This document shows positions 1 to 11,106 of a stretch of DNA of 64,000 bases, in pieces. The stretch comes from Manis javanica. Lineage: Eukaryota; Chordata; Mammalia; Pholidota; Manidae. Numbering within the stretch: the first letter of the stretch is position 1; each line of letters begins with the position of its first letter. The position numbers and the translations under genes were made by a program. The stretch lies in assembly GCF_040802235.1 (NCBI RefSeq), contig NC_133158.1, positions 26,105,001 to 26,169,000 of the forward strand, in the 5' to 3' direction. The notes beneath the pieces are model-generated. The model did not search any database, was not told where the DNA came from, and saw only the letters and a program-made list of their open reading frames with translations.

Positions 1-1094
1 CTCACTTGGCAGGAGGATGGAGACCACCAGGACTGATTTAAATGAAGCAAGATTTATTCCCTAGGATTGCCTCCAGGGCTAGCCAAAATCAGGACATGGC
101 CACTTAAAGGGGAGTGCATCAAACTGGGGTCCTATTTTTAGGACAGAAGGGGTATAGAATCATAGTTGAGTAGAAAACTATCAGAGTCTGCTGTCCCAGA
201 CTCCAGGGAGAGATGAGTGTGGGGAAGTGGGAGAGAAACCCATTCTGCCTGACATGTCTGGTCGTATTGAATCTTCACATTATATTGAGAGGGCAGGTTT
301 TCTTGTCCTGTTTCACAGATAAGACATGTGGCAGTAGATATACATAGCTTGATCAGACTCCAAAGTCCTACTTATGATGCTTGGCCTGGCTGTTTATCCA
401 TCAAGTACAATTACAGAGTGGAATGTCAGAATTCTTTTTTTTTTAAAGTCTTCTGGGGAAGACAGAGGAGGGAGAGGTGCATTTCTGCTTTTTGGTTAAT
501 CAATGATTAGCCCTGGTACAAATAGGATTTGCGTGATTGGATTGGCTAATCTCTGAATTCCCTCACTGACGTCAACCAAAGATCCCTTTTTAACTAGGGA
601 CAGTGCCTACTTTATGACAAAGAAGAAAGCAGGTGTGTTAATCTGCAACTTCATCCAGGACTAAATTTACCTTGAAAAGGAATGTGGCTACGTTATATTT
701 GAAGCAACTCTCCCCTCTTCCAGGGTTTATGCAAAATGTCTGTATCTCCCCACCCACCCCCTAGAATTTTAATAGCCTCCCCTCCAGAAGAAAAATTGGC
801 AGCCATTTGAAAGCTCTTCCCTCAGTGTTTGCTGATAGACAGGCTGATAAATCTAAGAATCTGGTTGATGGGGTGGAGAAATAGGGCAAGCACCTCTTAG
901 GAGGGCTCTGAGGTAGAGCAGACAAGTACCCATGGTCACACTGTGGTTACCTCCATGCCTGGTCCCCACAGCCTGCCTTGACTTGCCTGGTGCTTAACTA
1001 CAGACGAGGCATGTGACTTCAAAGTCTCCCCAGGATCATAATGAAGCTCAGGGGCTGGTCCTGTCCACACCTAAGAGGTGGCACTGCCCCTTTT
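1..1094. other. Intergenic DNA, no recognised gene or repeat
   Basis: I see no repeat family I can name and no coding signal. The only open frame of note is 60 codons and has no recognisable motif. The stretch contains a perfect CRE palindrome near position 570, listed separately, with inverted CCAAT boxes just upstream, so it could be a distal regulatory element. That is inference only. Confidence 0.5.
567..574. promoter_or_regulatory. Perfect cAMP-response element palindrome
   Basis: TGACGTCA is an exact consensus site for CREB/ATF bZIP factors. Two ATTGG (inverted CCAAT) motifs lie about 25-30 bp upstream (around 536-545), a spacing often seen in CRE-CCAAT composite elements. No CpG island or exon is visible nearby, so if functional it would be a distal element. 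An 8-bp match can occur by chance. Confidence 0.35.
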
Positions 1095-1310
1095 GGAGGC
1101 CCTCCTAAGTGCCAGGCGCTGAGTTAAGCCATTGCTTATACCATCGCACATAATTCTCACTCCAGCCCTCCAATGTAGGTGACTTCTCATGGGTAAAGTT
1201 CAAGGAAGCTACGCAACCTGTCCAAAGTCACAAGGAGGCAACCGAGCTGGGATTTTATCTCAGGTCTGTCTGCAAAGTTCATGCTCTTAACTGCAGTACC
1301 CAACTTCCTC
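1095..1310 (-). repeat. MIR SINE, antisense
   Basis: The run reads as the reverse complement of MIR: a 'gtgccaggcgctgagttaagcc' type segment, then 'acaacctgtccaaagtcaca', a motif like 'aaccgagctgggatttt', and 'catgctcttaactgcagtacc'. This is an ancient tRNA-derived SINE, well diverged. Ends are approximate. Confidence 0.7.
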
Positions 1311-2237
1311 TGCTTACCTGAAGAACTTGATCTTACTTTAAAGTCCCCATGAAAGGTCTACCAGGTGGATATTGAAATGACTACCTCCGTTTTGTTGCAG
1401 GGTTAGAGAAGGTTTTGTCCAAGTGGTACAGCTAGTGGTGAGCCTGGATTTGAAGCTAGGTCTGAATGACCTGCACCCAGAGCTCAGCTCTGTCCCTGAA
1501 TTACCTCCCCCAAACATGAGCGGCTGATCTTAGCATCCAGCATCCCTGAGTCACCTTGCACCTGGATAACCAGCTGCTTTGTAACAGAGAATTGCCATGT
1601 TTTAAAAATCACAAAAAAAAAAGATTATGTTTGACATTACAAGCTGGTGTTGAGATACATATGTGCATTTTCCCCTTCTTTGAAATAGCTCTGGGTTTTC
1701 TAAAGAAGTTCTTCTGTTAAAAATGCCCCTTCCAGTTTCCCAAGGTCTTTTCAGGTCGGCATATTTAAAAAAAAGACTTGAACTTGTCACTCAGCTCTCA
1801 CTTTGCATGAATCATAACAGGACTTTACGTGGGGAAACAACCTAGTTCTAGGAACCAGTAATAGAAGTTGTCATCTTCACGGGTGCATCTCAAATCCCAC
1901 TTGGATGCCTGTCTGGGGCCCGTGTGACCCAGGGGGAACTGAGCAATTGGGCTGTGGTGACCTCAGCTGACAGATGCCTGAGTCACACGTGTAGCTGCCC
2001 CTGTGACCAGACCTCGGGCAAAGGCCAAAGAATATAGAACAATCTTTAGAGTGATGGTTACTTCCTCCCTTCAAGATGGTATTTCTAAATCCAGGCTAAT
2101 AATATAACAACAGTAAAAACAGTAACAGTAACAATAGCAGCTAACATGCGCTGAACACTTAGTTACAACTACCCTCACTGGTAGCATTGCTGTTGTTATT
2201 CAACCATCCAAGCATCCTCTAGGTGGCAATTATTCTT
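1311..2237. other. Intergenic DNA, nothing recognised
   Basis: No gene and no repeat I can name with confidence. A CACGTG E-box lies at 1986-1991. Short minus-strand frames of 62 and 65 codons show no motif, no Kozak context and no homology that I recognise. Confidence 0.4.
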
Positions 2238-2485
2238 GCAGTGAAGTGCGGCACTTAACAGATCAAGCTGTGGGAGCAAAGACGCTGGGGTTTGACTCTT
2301 CCTGTCACCTCTGGCTGGTCATGTGAATCTGGGAAGGTACTTTCAGTTTGCTAGACCTCAGTTTTCCTCATCTGTAAAATGGGGATGATGTTGCTTAAAG
2401 CCGTTGGGAAGATTACATAGGATCATGTCTGTAAAGCACTTAATTCATAGTTGTTGGCTCAGAATGAAGGCTCAGTGACTGGAGG
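2238..2485 (+). repeat. MIR SINE, sense
   Basis: Contains the MIR core 'cctcagttttcctcatctgtaaaatggggatgatg', followed by 'gtaaagcacttaattcatag', the typical MIR 3' region. The tRNA-related 5' part (around 2265-2330, 'ctggggtttgactcttcctgtcac') is more diverged. Confidence 0.8.
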
Positions 2486-3244
2486 TGATAATTAGCTATC
2501 AGACATAAAATGCCAGACAATCGCCCTTTCTACGCACTCACCTTGTAAGCTTCTCTGCCAGGACCTTGTAAGCACTTAAAGGATCTGAGCTTCCCACAGT
2601 GATGAAGCGGAAGGAAACACAAAGAATGAGATCATCTGTAGAAATGGATTACGATTTCTTGCCCATTAGCCAGAAAATGGTGCTCAGGTGTCTCACATAT
2701 AATTAGCTAGGCAGGGGTTTACGTGATGGTGGTGGTGGGGGGACGGTGGAAGACATAAGGAGGTAGGGAGAAATGTATTTTTCAGCTGTCATTTCTGTCT
2801 GGGATTTAGTACAACACATATTTTCTCACCAGCAAGATCAAAGGGACAGCACACCTGACATCTCTCTTGGCACACTGCTAGACAGCAGGGAGGAGGGGGA
2901 AATAAATCAAAGTGTTTGCTACCACAGCCGTTTGGGTTTGTGAAGACAGGACGACATAAATCTTTGCTGTGAGCTGGGCCTTGAAATAGGGTGAGAAATT
3001 GCTGCAAAATGAATATTCCATCAGGAATGCTGCTGGCCTGCTTTTCTTAAGAGTTGAGTTTGTCTATGACTCTGATTGTTTTTTAGGACCAACCCAGTAA
3101 CCCTGCTCTGGGTTTCAGGCCCCTTCCCCCTTCTCATCCATTTCCCTTTTTGCTGACATCTACTGAGGAATGGCCCTGCCCTGGGCACCCAGCTACATAT
3201 GAGAGGACACGGTGTAATGGACTCAAGGTAGTGTCTGTCCTCAG
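2486..3244. other. Intergenic DNA, nothing recognised
   Basis: No gene or nameable repeat. Several short frames on the minus strand overlap one another and lack any recognisable domain. Confidence 0.4.
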
Positions 3245-3590
3245 CAGTGTCCAGCCTCATGGGAGAGGTGGGCACTGAGCAGATCCTTACACCAACAGTA
3301 TAAATGCAATGACTGCTCAGAAGGAAGGGCTGGAGCTGATAAGGGTGAGTAAGAGGGCCACCACATCCAGTCTAGGGGCTTGGGGACAGCCTCTCTGAGG
3401 AAGTGATGTTCGAACCCAGACCAGAGGGGTGAACAGCAATTAGCCAGAAAAGAGTGGGTGATGGGGATGTGGGTGGGGAAGCTTAGCATTTTCAAGAAAC
3501 AAGGAAATGGCCAGTGTGGCTGGAGTTCAGCATGTAAAGGGGAGAATGACGTGATGTGGCGTGGTAACTGAGCTGGCCTATTTTCCTCTC
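3245..3590 (+). repeat. Ancient interspersed repeat, family not assigned (copy 1 of 3)
   Basis: The diagnostic text is 'tctctgaggaagtgatgttcgaaccc', followed by 'ggccagtgtggctggag'. The same order of motifs recurs at about 6790-7560 and is echoed at about 44080-44430, so this is a dispersed family. I recognise it as a common old mammalian repeat but cannot name it reliably. Confidence 0.5.
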
Positions 3591-4035
3591 ATTTCGTGTG
3601 GCTCCTGTTTAGTTTTGATGTGTCCAGTTCCTAGAGGGGAAAGGCAGGCCTGCGCTTCCTGTCATGGAGCCCCAGGTCTGCAGGCCAATGGAGCACTCCT
3701 CCGGGCTGGCTGAAGCCTCCTTCCAGGGTGTCCTGTGCCCAGTGCTGTCTGGCCCCTCGGCAACCTTCCCACCACGGTGGGGCTGCACAGCCCAGCAGCC
3801 CACAAGCACAGTCCTCACACAGACAGCCAGGAGCCTGTGGATCTGGCCTCCTCTTGAAGAAGGTACTGCCTGTTGCCTGGGTCCCCACTGGCATCCCAGC
3901 CCCAGTGATCTGGTTCCTCCAAATCATTCATAGCAGTGAGAACGGCTCCCTTCCCCTGGGGCCCGCCCTCATCAGGGTCGTCTGTGGCTGCTCAGCGTCA
4001 AGTATTCCAGGGGACAAAGCAGAACACAACCAATA
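3591..4035. other. GC-rich intergenic segment with overlapping chance ORFs
   Basis: Open frames of roughly 69-127 codons overlap on both strands and run into the adjacent MIR. Frames open on both strands at once in GC-rich DNA, with none showing a known domain, argue against a gene. Confidence 0.4.
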
Positions 4036-4225
4036 GGGTGCCACAGTGGAGCAGGCACCACACTGAGCACCTTACCCAGGACCCCACCCTTCCCCAGAAC
4101 ACAACTGTGTGGTGGGGGCTGTCGTCAGTGCCCATTTTAGAGATGACAGACCTGAGTCAGAGAGGTCAGGCGACCAGCCCCGTGGTCACACTCTCATCAG
4201 GGAGAGGCTGGCATTTGAATCTATC
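4036..4225 (-). repeat. MIR SINE, antisense
   Basis: Reverse-complement MIR motifs appear in order: 'gagcaggcaccacactgagcacc', 'cccattttagagatgacagacctgagtcagagaggt', and 'gctggcatttgaatct'. Ends are approximate. Confidence 0.7.
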
Positions 4226-6779
4226 TGGTCCTAAAGCCCCAATTCCTAAGCAATATCCTCCATTCTCCCTATTCTCACTCTCTCTCCCTCTCAATTTCTG
4301 GAAGGCCTTCACACTGTGATTATTCTACAACTGGGGCTTTGCCTTGCGGGTGAATCCTGCTCTATGCCCCCATGCTTTCCTGTGGTGACAGCTCACCTTC
4401 CTGTTTTTACATGCCCCGTTGTGTCTTGCAGGGCCTCTCTGTCCCTGTCATCTGGTGGCCTAGTTTCCTCCTGTCACCATGTATTTCCCCAGTACTCTTT
4501 GGAGCTGGAGTTTCATCCCCAGCCTGAGGTTCAGCCTATCCCCCCAGAGGGACAGGCCTCTTCGTTATAGAGCTATGACCCTTTCTTATTCTCCATTGGC
4601 CTGCTGCTAACCCCTAGGTTACCAGCGCGGTGGTGGGGGGCAGAGGAGGCACTGGGGCACCCCAGACTGTCTGGAAGGAAATGTTTCTCAAAGCGGGTGG
4701 CACCATCCTGGGGGAATGTCTCCTTACCAGGGTCTTTTTTGTTTTCACAAGGATCATAGGAATGTGGGGTAGAGATGGAGAAGTCTCATATGTCCTACTG
4801 ACTTTGGGAACCTGTGAGAGGCAGGCTAGGCAGGCAGGGCAAAGAGCTGTCTTATGCCCCCACAAGATTTGAAATGTGCAGCCAGGTGAGAACTAAGTTT
4901 TCATTATCTGACCATAGATCCTAACTCTTTCTCCTCATCAGCACAAACACCAGCACGGTTTTATTAGCCACCAAGCTTCCCAAGACTGCTCTGGCTGTAC
5001 AAATGGAAGCCAAGCTCTACCACGTGCCCAACAGTTGGGTGAGGCAGAATTGGGAATCTGCCCATTGGGAAAATGTGGTCATTAATGGCAGTACCACACT
5101 TGGGGTCTGAGTCACGGTGCCTCACATTTACATCTGTCCTCACAGACAGTTATTGCATGCATGGAGATCTTATGGAGGCCTACTTAGTCCTTATTTGGAA
5201 ATAGCAATTGTAAAGCAGAAGGGTCAACAAATTAGGTGGACACTGGCTCTCTCCTCTGAAATCCAGGTGCACTCATGAAAAGTAGGTGCAAAACATTTGA
5301 CTCCTCATCGCCGTCTTGAATCATCTGAGCACTTTCATATTGAAAAGCATAATGTCTTATAAATCATTTCTTTTATTTCTCCCTTATATGATATTCAGAC
5401 TGATATATTGATTTTAAGGATTTTTGTGGGTAGATGATACTCCATGAATTTCAATTCAGGATAGTAGAGGCAATGTTACAAAAATATTTGTTTTAAGAAA
5501 AAGGGGTTGTGATGGAACTAATCAATTACAGGTTTAAGGAAATGAGGATGATTTTCGTTTGTTTGGTGCCAGAATTTATACAGCAAATAAACGATCGTCC
5601 CACCCAAGCCTTCCTGGCAGCCAAGGACTTCTTTTATTGGTGATTTTGCTGCAAACTTCTGGTTTTCTCCTCTTGGAACTGTCTTCAGACGCAAGGCAGA
5701 ATTTTATTAGCCGCCAGCCCCATGCCACTCCCCACCCTTGAGAATTTTCTAGGGCTTTTCTCATTGAGAAAGATTTTGGTGTTTGAAAAGAGCCAACGGT
5801 TTTTCAGAGCAAATTGTGACCAAGGTGGGCGATCATGCTGGAAGAAGGCATTCTTGGCCACAGACCGTGAACTTTGGGGCTGGGATGGTGTTCACCCGTC
5901 TTTGCCTCTCTACCCCAGTGCTTAGCATATGGCACATGGTAGGTGCTCTGTATGAAGTTGAACCAAACTTTGTCAAATAGGCAGTGTGAGCTTGGAGAAA
6001 GAGAACTGAATCAATGCACGTGTAGCATACTGAATTTAAATAACACAGAGGTGGGTACAATAGCAGAAAGTGAAACCTCCTTTTCTGGGTGCAGTGAAAA
6101 CATTTAAAAGATGGCCCAGCATGGACAAAGCCCAGTAAGAGTGGATGCCCCTGTATCCCTGGGTCAGACCGTGTTGTTGTGTTGCAGTTGAAAATCAGCC
6201 CTGCTCCTCCCTCTCCATCCCCATGGGGCTCCCGCTTCCCAGGGGTAACTTTTAGGAGTGATGATGGATTTTTGGAACTTCTTTTCTCCCTGTAGTAAAC
6301 ACTGTTAAGAATTTAGTGAGTCTCCTTCCAGACTTTAAACATATTCATGGAATGGGTGCTTGCGTGCAAGGAGAGTCACGGAGAGGGTGAGATATTTTCC
6401 TAGATGCCTTCAATCCAAAGACATGAGATTATATCACAATACTATTCTAAAATGTGCTGTTCTACACTTCCTGTATCATAGCCCATTTAGAACCACATCG
6501 TGATCAAGTGTTTTGCATACCATGGCTCTGAAGGAAATTCCAATATGATGCCAAACATGTTTTGAGGATGGGAAGACAGGAGGACAATTTAAATGGCAAA
6601 TATTCTTTCAGACATATGAGTTCTTAGGCATATGTTTTTCCTCCTCGTTTAAAATACTGCAACTTTGGACTGGGAAGATTTGAGTTCAAATTCCAGTAGG
6701 GAATAAGAGCCTATATTCTGGTGCAGGAGACCAGTACTGCACAGGTGAGCAAATAAGGGAAGAATGTCAACATCATTTA
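4226..6779. other. Intergenic DNA, mostly unrecognised
   Basis: No gene found. A short L2/MIR-like 3' scrap ('cccagtgcttagcatatggcacatggtaggtgctc') sits at about 5908-5955. Short open frames of 60-84 codons are scattered on both strands without motifs. Confidence 0.4.
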
Positions 6780-7290
6780 TGATTGGGGAAAATGTTCTGA
6801 AGGATAAAAAAGGTGTGACAGTTTAGAAACGAGAAGGAGACGATCCCTTTAGATAGGGTCATGGGGGAAGTCCCTCTGAGGAGGTGACCCCTGTGTCAAG
6901 ACCAGAGATCATGCAAAGGCCCTGAGGTAGGAGAGGGCTGGGTGTGATTGAGGGCCCACACAAGGCATGAGGAATTAGTGACCAATAGGAGGTGAGATCA
7001 GGGAAGCTGGCAGGGACCAGATTTTATAGGGTCTTGTAGGGAGATCAGATTTTATTCTAAAAGGATTGGGTTGGACTGATTTGGTTTTAAACTGTCTCTC
7101 TGGAGACTGAATTAGAGAAGGACTAGGGTCAACACATGGAGATCAGTTAGGAGACCTTGTAGCTGTCCAGACAGGAGAACATGACAGTTTGGATGAGGGA
7201 GATGCTGTTGAGATCAAGAAATAAATGGATTCAAGGTCTCTTCCGGTGGTAGAGCCACCAGGATTGGCTGATGGGATGATGTATGTTCAT

Positions 7291-7328
<38 letters not shown>

Positions 7329-7560
7329 GGGGGGCTGTGGCTGACTAAAGGACCAGTGGTGTGGATTTGGGCATGAGTAGCTGTGTGGATGGTGGTGCTA
7401 TTTTGGAAATAAGGAAGTTGGGTGAAGAACAAGTTTGGGAGACAGAGAGGTCAGGGAAGTGAGAAGTCCTTTTTGGTCAAATTCATTTTGCAAGGCCTCT
7501 TGGACACCCACGTGAGATATCAAATGGATAAGTACATTTAGGGTTTCAGGGACAAGTCTG
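6780..7560 (+). repeat. Ancient interspersed repeat, family not assigned (copy 2 of 3), with a microsatellite inside
   Basis: It carries 'gaggaggtgacc', 'caaaggccctgaggtaggag', 'gggtcttgtaggg' and 'gattttattctaa' in the order seen in other copies of this common repeat, then 'atcagttaggagacc' and 'gtccagacaggagaac'. It extends past a (TG)n tract to about 7560. This is the longest of three related copies in the window. Confidence 0.55.
7292..7328. repeat. (TG)n microsatellite
   Basis: About 18 uninterrupted TG units lie inside the ancient repeat. The minus strand translates as a run of Thr-His, which explains the apparent short ORF there. Confidence 0.95.
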
Positions 7561-7836
7561 TACATTTCAGAGTAATCCTCATAGAGATACATTGAAGCCA
7601 AGGGAGCTAATGTTGAAAGGTGGCTGTATTTTCCAGTTTTTAAAACATCTCTATTGCAGTTTCTGAGCGGTAAGAAAAAAAACTGAATGACAGGGAGGAG
7701 AGGTGTGGGGAGAGACTGCCCAATTCCAAGTGTTTCTATTAGGCTATGTCTTGCAACAAAACAAGTTTTGGGCTTTTGCAAGCTCCTCTTTTAGCAGAGC
7801 CTTGCGGTGGCACACTTTCGTGAGACATGGGACCCG

Positions 7837-7851
7837 CACGCCACCTGCTGG
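7837..7851 (-). promoter_or_regulatory. CTCF-type motif, minus orientation
   Basis: The minus strand reads CCAGCAGGTGGCGTG, which matches the CTCF core CC-x3-AGGTGGC-G closely, with one off-consensus base near the 3' end. It lies in otherwise unremarkable intergenic DNA 26 kb upstream of ARL8B. It faces away from the plus-oriented CTCF-type motif in the ARL8B promoter. Confidence 0.45.
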
Positions 7852-8019
7852 TCGTTTCTTAGCATTTTCCAACACATCCCTCAGAGCAGAAAGGTTTTAT
7901 TCCACCAGGTGTTTGTAAGCTGCAGTGAAGCTGCCGTGGGAATACAAGAGGCATCAAGGTCAAGGAGTTAACATTTCTCACTAGGAAGATCATCGATGCC
8001 GTGGGTGTGGGGCAACAGT

Positions 8020-8435
8020 GTGAAGGATCTGGGTTTGGAGCAGAGAGAGAGGGACTTGAATCTCACCTTTGCTGAAGCACCTGGTAAGCCTCTTCACCTC
8101 TAGACTAAAGTAGGGTGTGCCCAGTAAAACTTTCTGAGACCATGGGAATGTCTTATATCTGTGTTGCTCAGTGTGGTAGACACGAGTCACATGTGGGTGT
8201 TGAGCACTTCAAATGTGGCTGGTGTGACCTACTGACTTTTACAATTTTAATTACTTCAGATTTGAGTTTAAACAGCCACCCATGGCTAGTGACTACCATA
8301 TTGGCAATTAAATTCCAAAGACTCAGTTTCCTTATCTGTACAAGGGGATGACAACACATACCTACAAGGTTTTATGCAAGCTGTATAACTCGGGAAAACA
8401 TCTGCACACTGAGCATGCCTTGTAACAGGCACTTA
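8020..8435 (+). repeat. MIR SINE split by a younger DNA transposon
   Basis: The left half (to about 8111) has 'ggatctgggtttgga' and 'gcacctggtaagcctcttcacctct'. The right half resumes near 8318 with 'ctcagtttccttatctgtacaaggggatgac' and runs to 'caggcacttataatg'. The two halves join naturally once the MER3-like element at 8112-8308 is removed. Confidence 0.7.
8112..8308 (+). mobile_element. MER3-like hAT MITE
   Basis: The interior has 'actttctgagaccatgggaatg', 'ggtagacacgagtcacatgtgg' and 'tgagcacttcaaatgtggct'. It then has an AT-rich centre and the mirrored 'gccacccatggctagtgactaccatattgg'. This is the shape of a small non-autonomous hAT-Charlie element. A second copy lies at 13612-13790. 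The family name is from memory. Confidence 0.6.
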
Positions 8436-9204
8436 TAATGTGAGTTTGAATATCCGTACACATGGTGGACTCAGTAGCATATTCCACCTGCACCCCCTCC
8501 ACCCATCACAAATTGTTCATTACTCTCTTGCTGTGAATTCCAAAGAAGAAAACAGGGAATATTCATTAGTACTGCAGGTCTGTCTTAAAAACGTTCTGTT
8601 TGGAATGAATCACTCAGTGTGGTGTCTTGTATTCCCCCCTCAACCCAGCCTTTCTGAGACAGGGAGACTATATCAGCTTATGGTGAGAAAATCATCCCAG
8701 TCAATGAATAATCAAAGACAAAGCCAAGCAGATGATAAATCTTGGCCTGTGTCCTGTGAAGCCACCCACGAGGCAACATTGAATAAATCTGTTCAGGCTT
8801 AGCATATTTTGTAGGGTAATTGGTTACAGTTTTCTCAGACTGTTTGATGGGTTAACCTTATCTTGGGCTTATTCCAAGGCAATGAAACACAGAATGAAAT
8901 AAGTTCTGACTTCGGCTTAAGTTTCAGGGACGGGACCATAGCATTAGTCTTCATAATTCACAATGCAGGGAGCAAAAAAAAAAAAAAAATAGTTCATGTT
9001 TCTCTTCCCTGAATGTGGGCAACATCTGGGCTTCTGTTACTTTCCCAGATGATTCCCTTCTCCTTGCAGAGGGCTACAGGTGACATGATGCGAACATCAC
9101 AGGATACCATGTAATTAACTAATTATGGCTCTGTTGAGGCGAAATGTTAGCATTTTAAATCATGGGGTTAGACAGCTGTGCAGATAGGAGGAACTCTCTT
9201 AGAA
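8436..9204. other. Intergenic DNA, nothing recognised
   Basis: It contains a 120-codon plus-strand frame (8440-8802) with no recognisable domain, and an A16-like run near 8975. I do not regard the frame as a gene. Confidence 0.4.
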
Positions 9205-9420
9205 ATGGTTAACTGTGTAGGCTTAGAGTCAGGAGAAAATTCAAGCTCCAGCTTCTGAATCTGCCTACTGTGTGACCCTGAGCAAGCTAAACTTGAGATT
9301 GCTGAGCCTCTGTCTTCTTGTCAGTAAAATGGGCACAATGCTGCCTGCCTCAACAAACGGTTGTGGGAAGAAATAAGATAATGGCTGTAAAGCCCCCAGC
9401 ACAGAGTCTAGAAAAACATC
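9205..9420 (+). repeat. MIR SINE, sense
   Basis: Typical MIR order: 'ggttaactgtgtaggcttagagtcagg', 'ctactgtgtgaccctgagcaagc', 'gagcctctgtcttcttgtcagtaaaatggg', and 'taatggctgtaaagc'. Moderately diverged. Confidence 0.8.
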
Positions 9421-9528
9421 AGGACACAAAAAAGATTCACTAGTCTTATGTTACCTCTTCTTTAATGGGACAGAGCTGTGCTTCTGAGAGAGAAAAACCC
9501 AGGACCTAGGTGTTTTGTGTTTCCCACT

Positions 9529-9905
9529 GTTATGGGCTGCATTGTGTCCCCCCCAAATTTCTATGTTGAAGTCCTAACCACCAGTACCTCAGAATGTGAC
9601 TACATTTGAACGTGAGGTCCTTAAAGAGGTAATTATGGTAAAATGAGGTCGTTAGGGGAGGCTCTAGTCCAGTGTGACTGGTATCCTTTGAGGATGAGGA
9701 AATTTGGACACAGACACTCAGCAGAAGGATGACCATGTGAGAACAGGGGGAATGCAGCCGTCTGCACACCACGGAGAAGGGCTGCAGGAGAAACCAGCCT
9801 TGCCGACTCCAGGGTCTCTCACTGTAGACTCCAGGACGGTGAGTCAACACCTCTCTGCTGTTTAAGTCTCTGGTCCTTCGTTACAGCAGCCCTAGCAAAG
9901 CAATA
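9529..9905 (+). mobile_element. Solo LTR, MaLR-like (ERVL-MaLR type)
   Basis: It begins 'tgttatgggctgcattgtgtcccccc' and ends 'tcgttacagcagccctagcaaagcaatac', with 'tttggacacagacac' and 'gtttaagtctctggtc' between. These are the landmarks of a very common old mammalian LTR. No internal retroviral sequence adjoins it. Related copies lie at 28098-28556 (same strand) and 32516-32950 (opposite strand). Confidence 0.65.
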
Positions 9906-10300
9906 CCCGACCCTGCCTGCCTCTCAGTCATTCATTTTCTCACACACTGCTGCCTGGATCTAGAGGAAACCACGTTCGCCTCCTCCTCATGCCTCTGCTC
10001 CACCCCCTAGCAGGTGACCACTTGTCTTTTTTGTCTCATAACAGTCGCTTCATTAAAGAACCAGTCTCTTCCCACTCCCTGCCTTGGTGGTCTTTGTGTT
10101 TCCTTCACAGCACTTACCCCACTTTGTAAACCTCTAAGAGGTTTGTTTACTTAGTATCTTCGTGGCCACTGGCCGCGTTGGGCTGCCAGCAACTGGAGAG
10201 TAAGGTCTGGTTCTGTTTTGTTCATGCTGAACTCCCAGCTCCTACCTAGCACGGTGCCTGGGGCACTGGGAGCACCCAGTAGTATTTGTTGAATGACTCA
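9906..10300 (+). repeat. L2 LINE 3' end
   Basis: It ends with 'gagtaaggtctggttctgttttgttcatgctgaactcccagctcc', 'agcacggtgcctggggcact', and 'cccagtagtatttgttgaatga', the L2 terminal signature. Upstream, 'ccttcacagcacttaccc' also fits L2. Confidence 0.75.
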
Positions 10301-10424
10301 TAGGGATTTTCCTATTGAATGGTAGTAGAATGAGCCCAATTAGTTCCCCTTTCTTTAGATTAGAAGTTTAAATTTGGTACATATACACAGAGAGAGTCAG
10401 AGTTGATGAGGATTACGGTGGAGA

Positions 10425-11106
10425 TGTAATTCTCAAAGTGTGGTCCAGGGACCACTGGAGGTCCTTAAAACCTTTTCAGGGGGCCTACAAGATTGAAACT
10501 ATTTTTCTGATAACTCTAAAATATTATTTTGCCTTTTATCACTCTCATTCTCTCCTAAGTATACAGAATATGAAAAGCTCATTTTCATACTTTCAGATTC
10601 CACATTGCAACTAACCTTTAAGAAACCACCAGTTATCAAATTTGGGGGTAATATAAAAAAAAAGTATCCACAACTCTCTAAAACGTCTATTAAAATATCC
10701 TTCTCCTTTCCAATGATACCCATCTCTGTAAGGCTAGGTTTTTCTTTATACACTTTAACCAAATAACATATGACAGTATTTCAATACACAAACATATGTA
10801 AGAATCTAGCTATCTTCTATTCAACCAGACATTGAACAAGAATTGAAAAAAAAGTACAACAGTGCCAGACTTCTCACTAAATATATTGTTTTGAAAAGAA
10901 ATTATTTTTCATAAAACTATATTGCTTATCTTAACATGGAACAGGGTTATTAGTTTTATTAAATAACAGTTTTTTAATTTCTAGCTTAATTTCTGACATG
11001 ATCAATATCAATAAAAACAATTCACACAAGCAAAAGCTCTTTGGTGTCATCAATACATTTTAAAAGTACAAAGAGGTCCTGAGACCAAACGTTTGAGAAC
11101 CACTGG
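10425..11106. mobile_element. hAT-Charlie DNA transposon remnant
   Basis: The ends are inverted repeats: 'ttctcaaagtgtggtccagggacca' on the left and 'gaggtcctgagaccaaacgtttgagaaccactgg' on the right. The AT-rich interior has only short open frames (87 codons at most) and no transposase that I can recognise. This is a non-autonomous or decayed Charlie-type element about 0.68 kb long. Confidence 0.7.

Noticed and set aside
3664-4319. Overlapping plus-strand frames at 3.66-4.32 kb as a gene
   Set aside because: They overlap each other and a MIR, frames are also open on the other strand, and no domain is visible.
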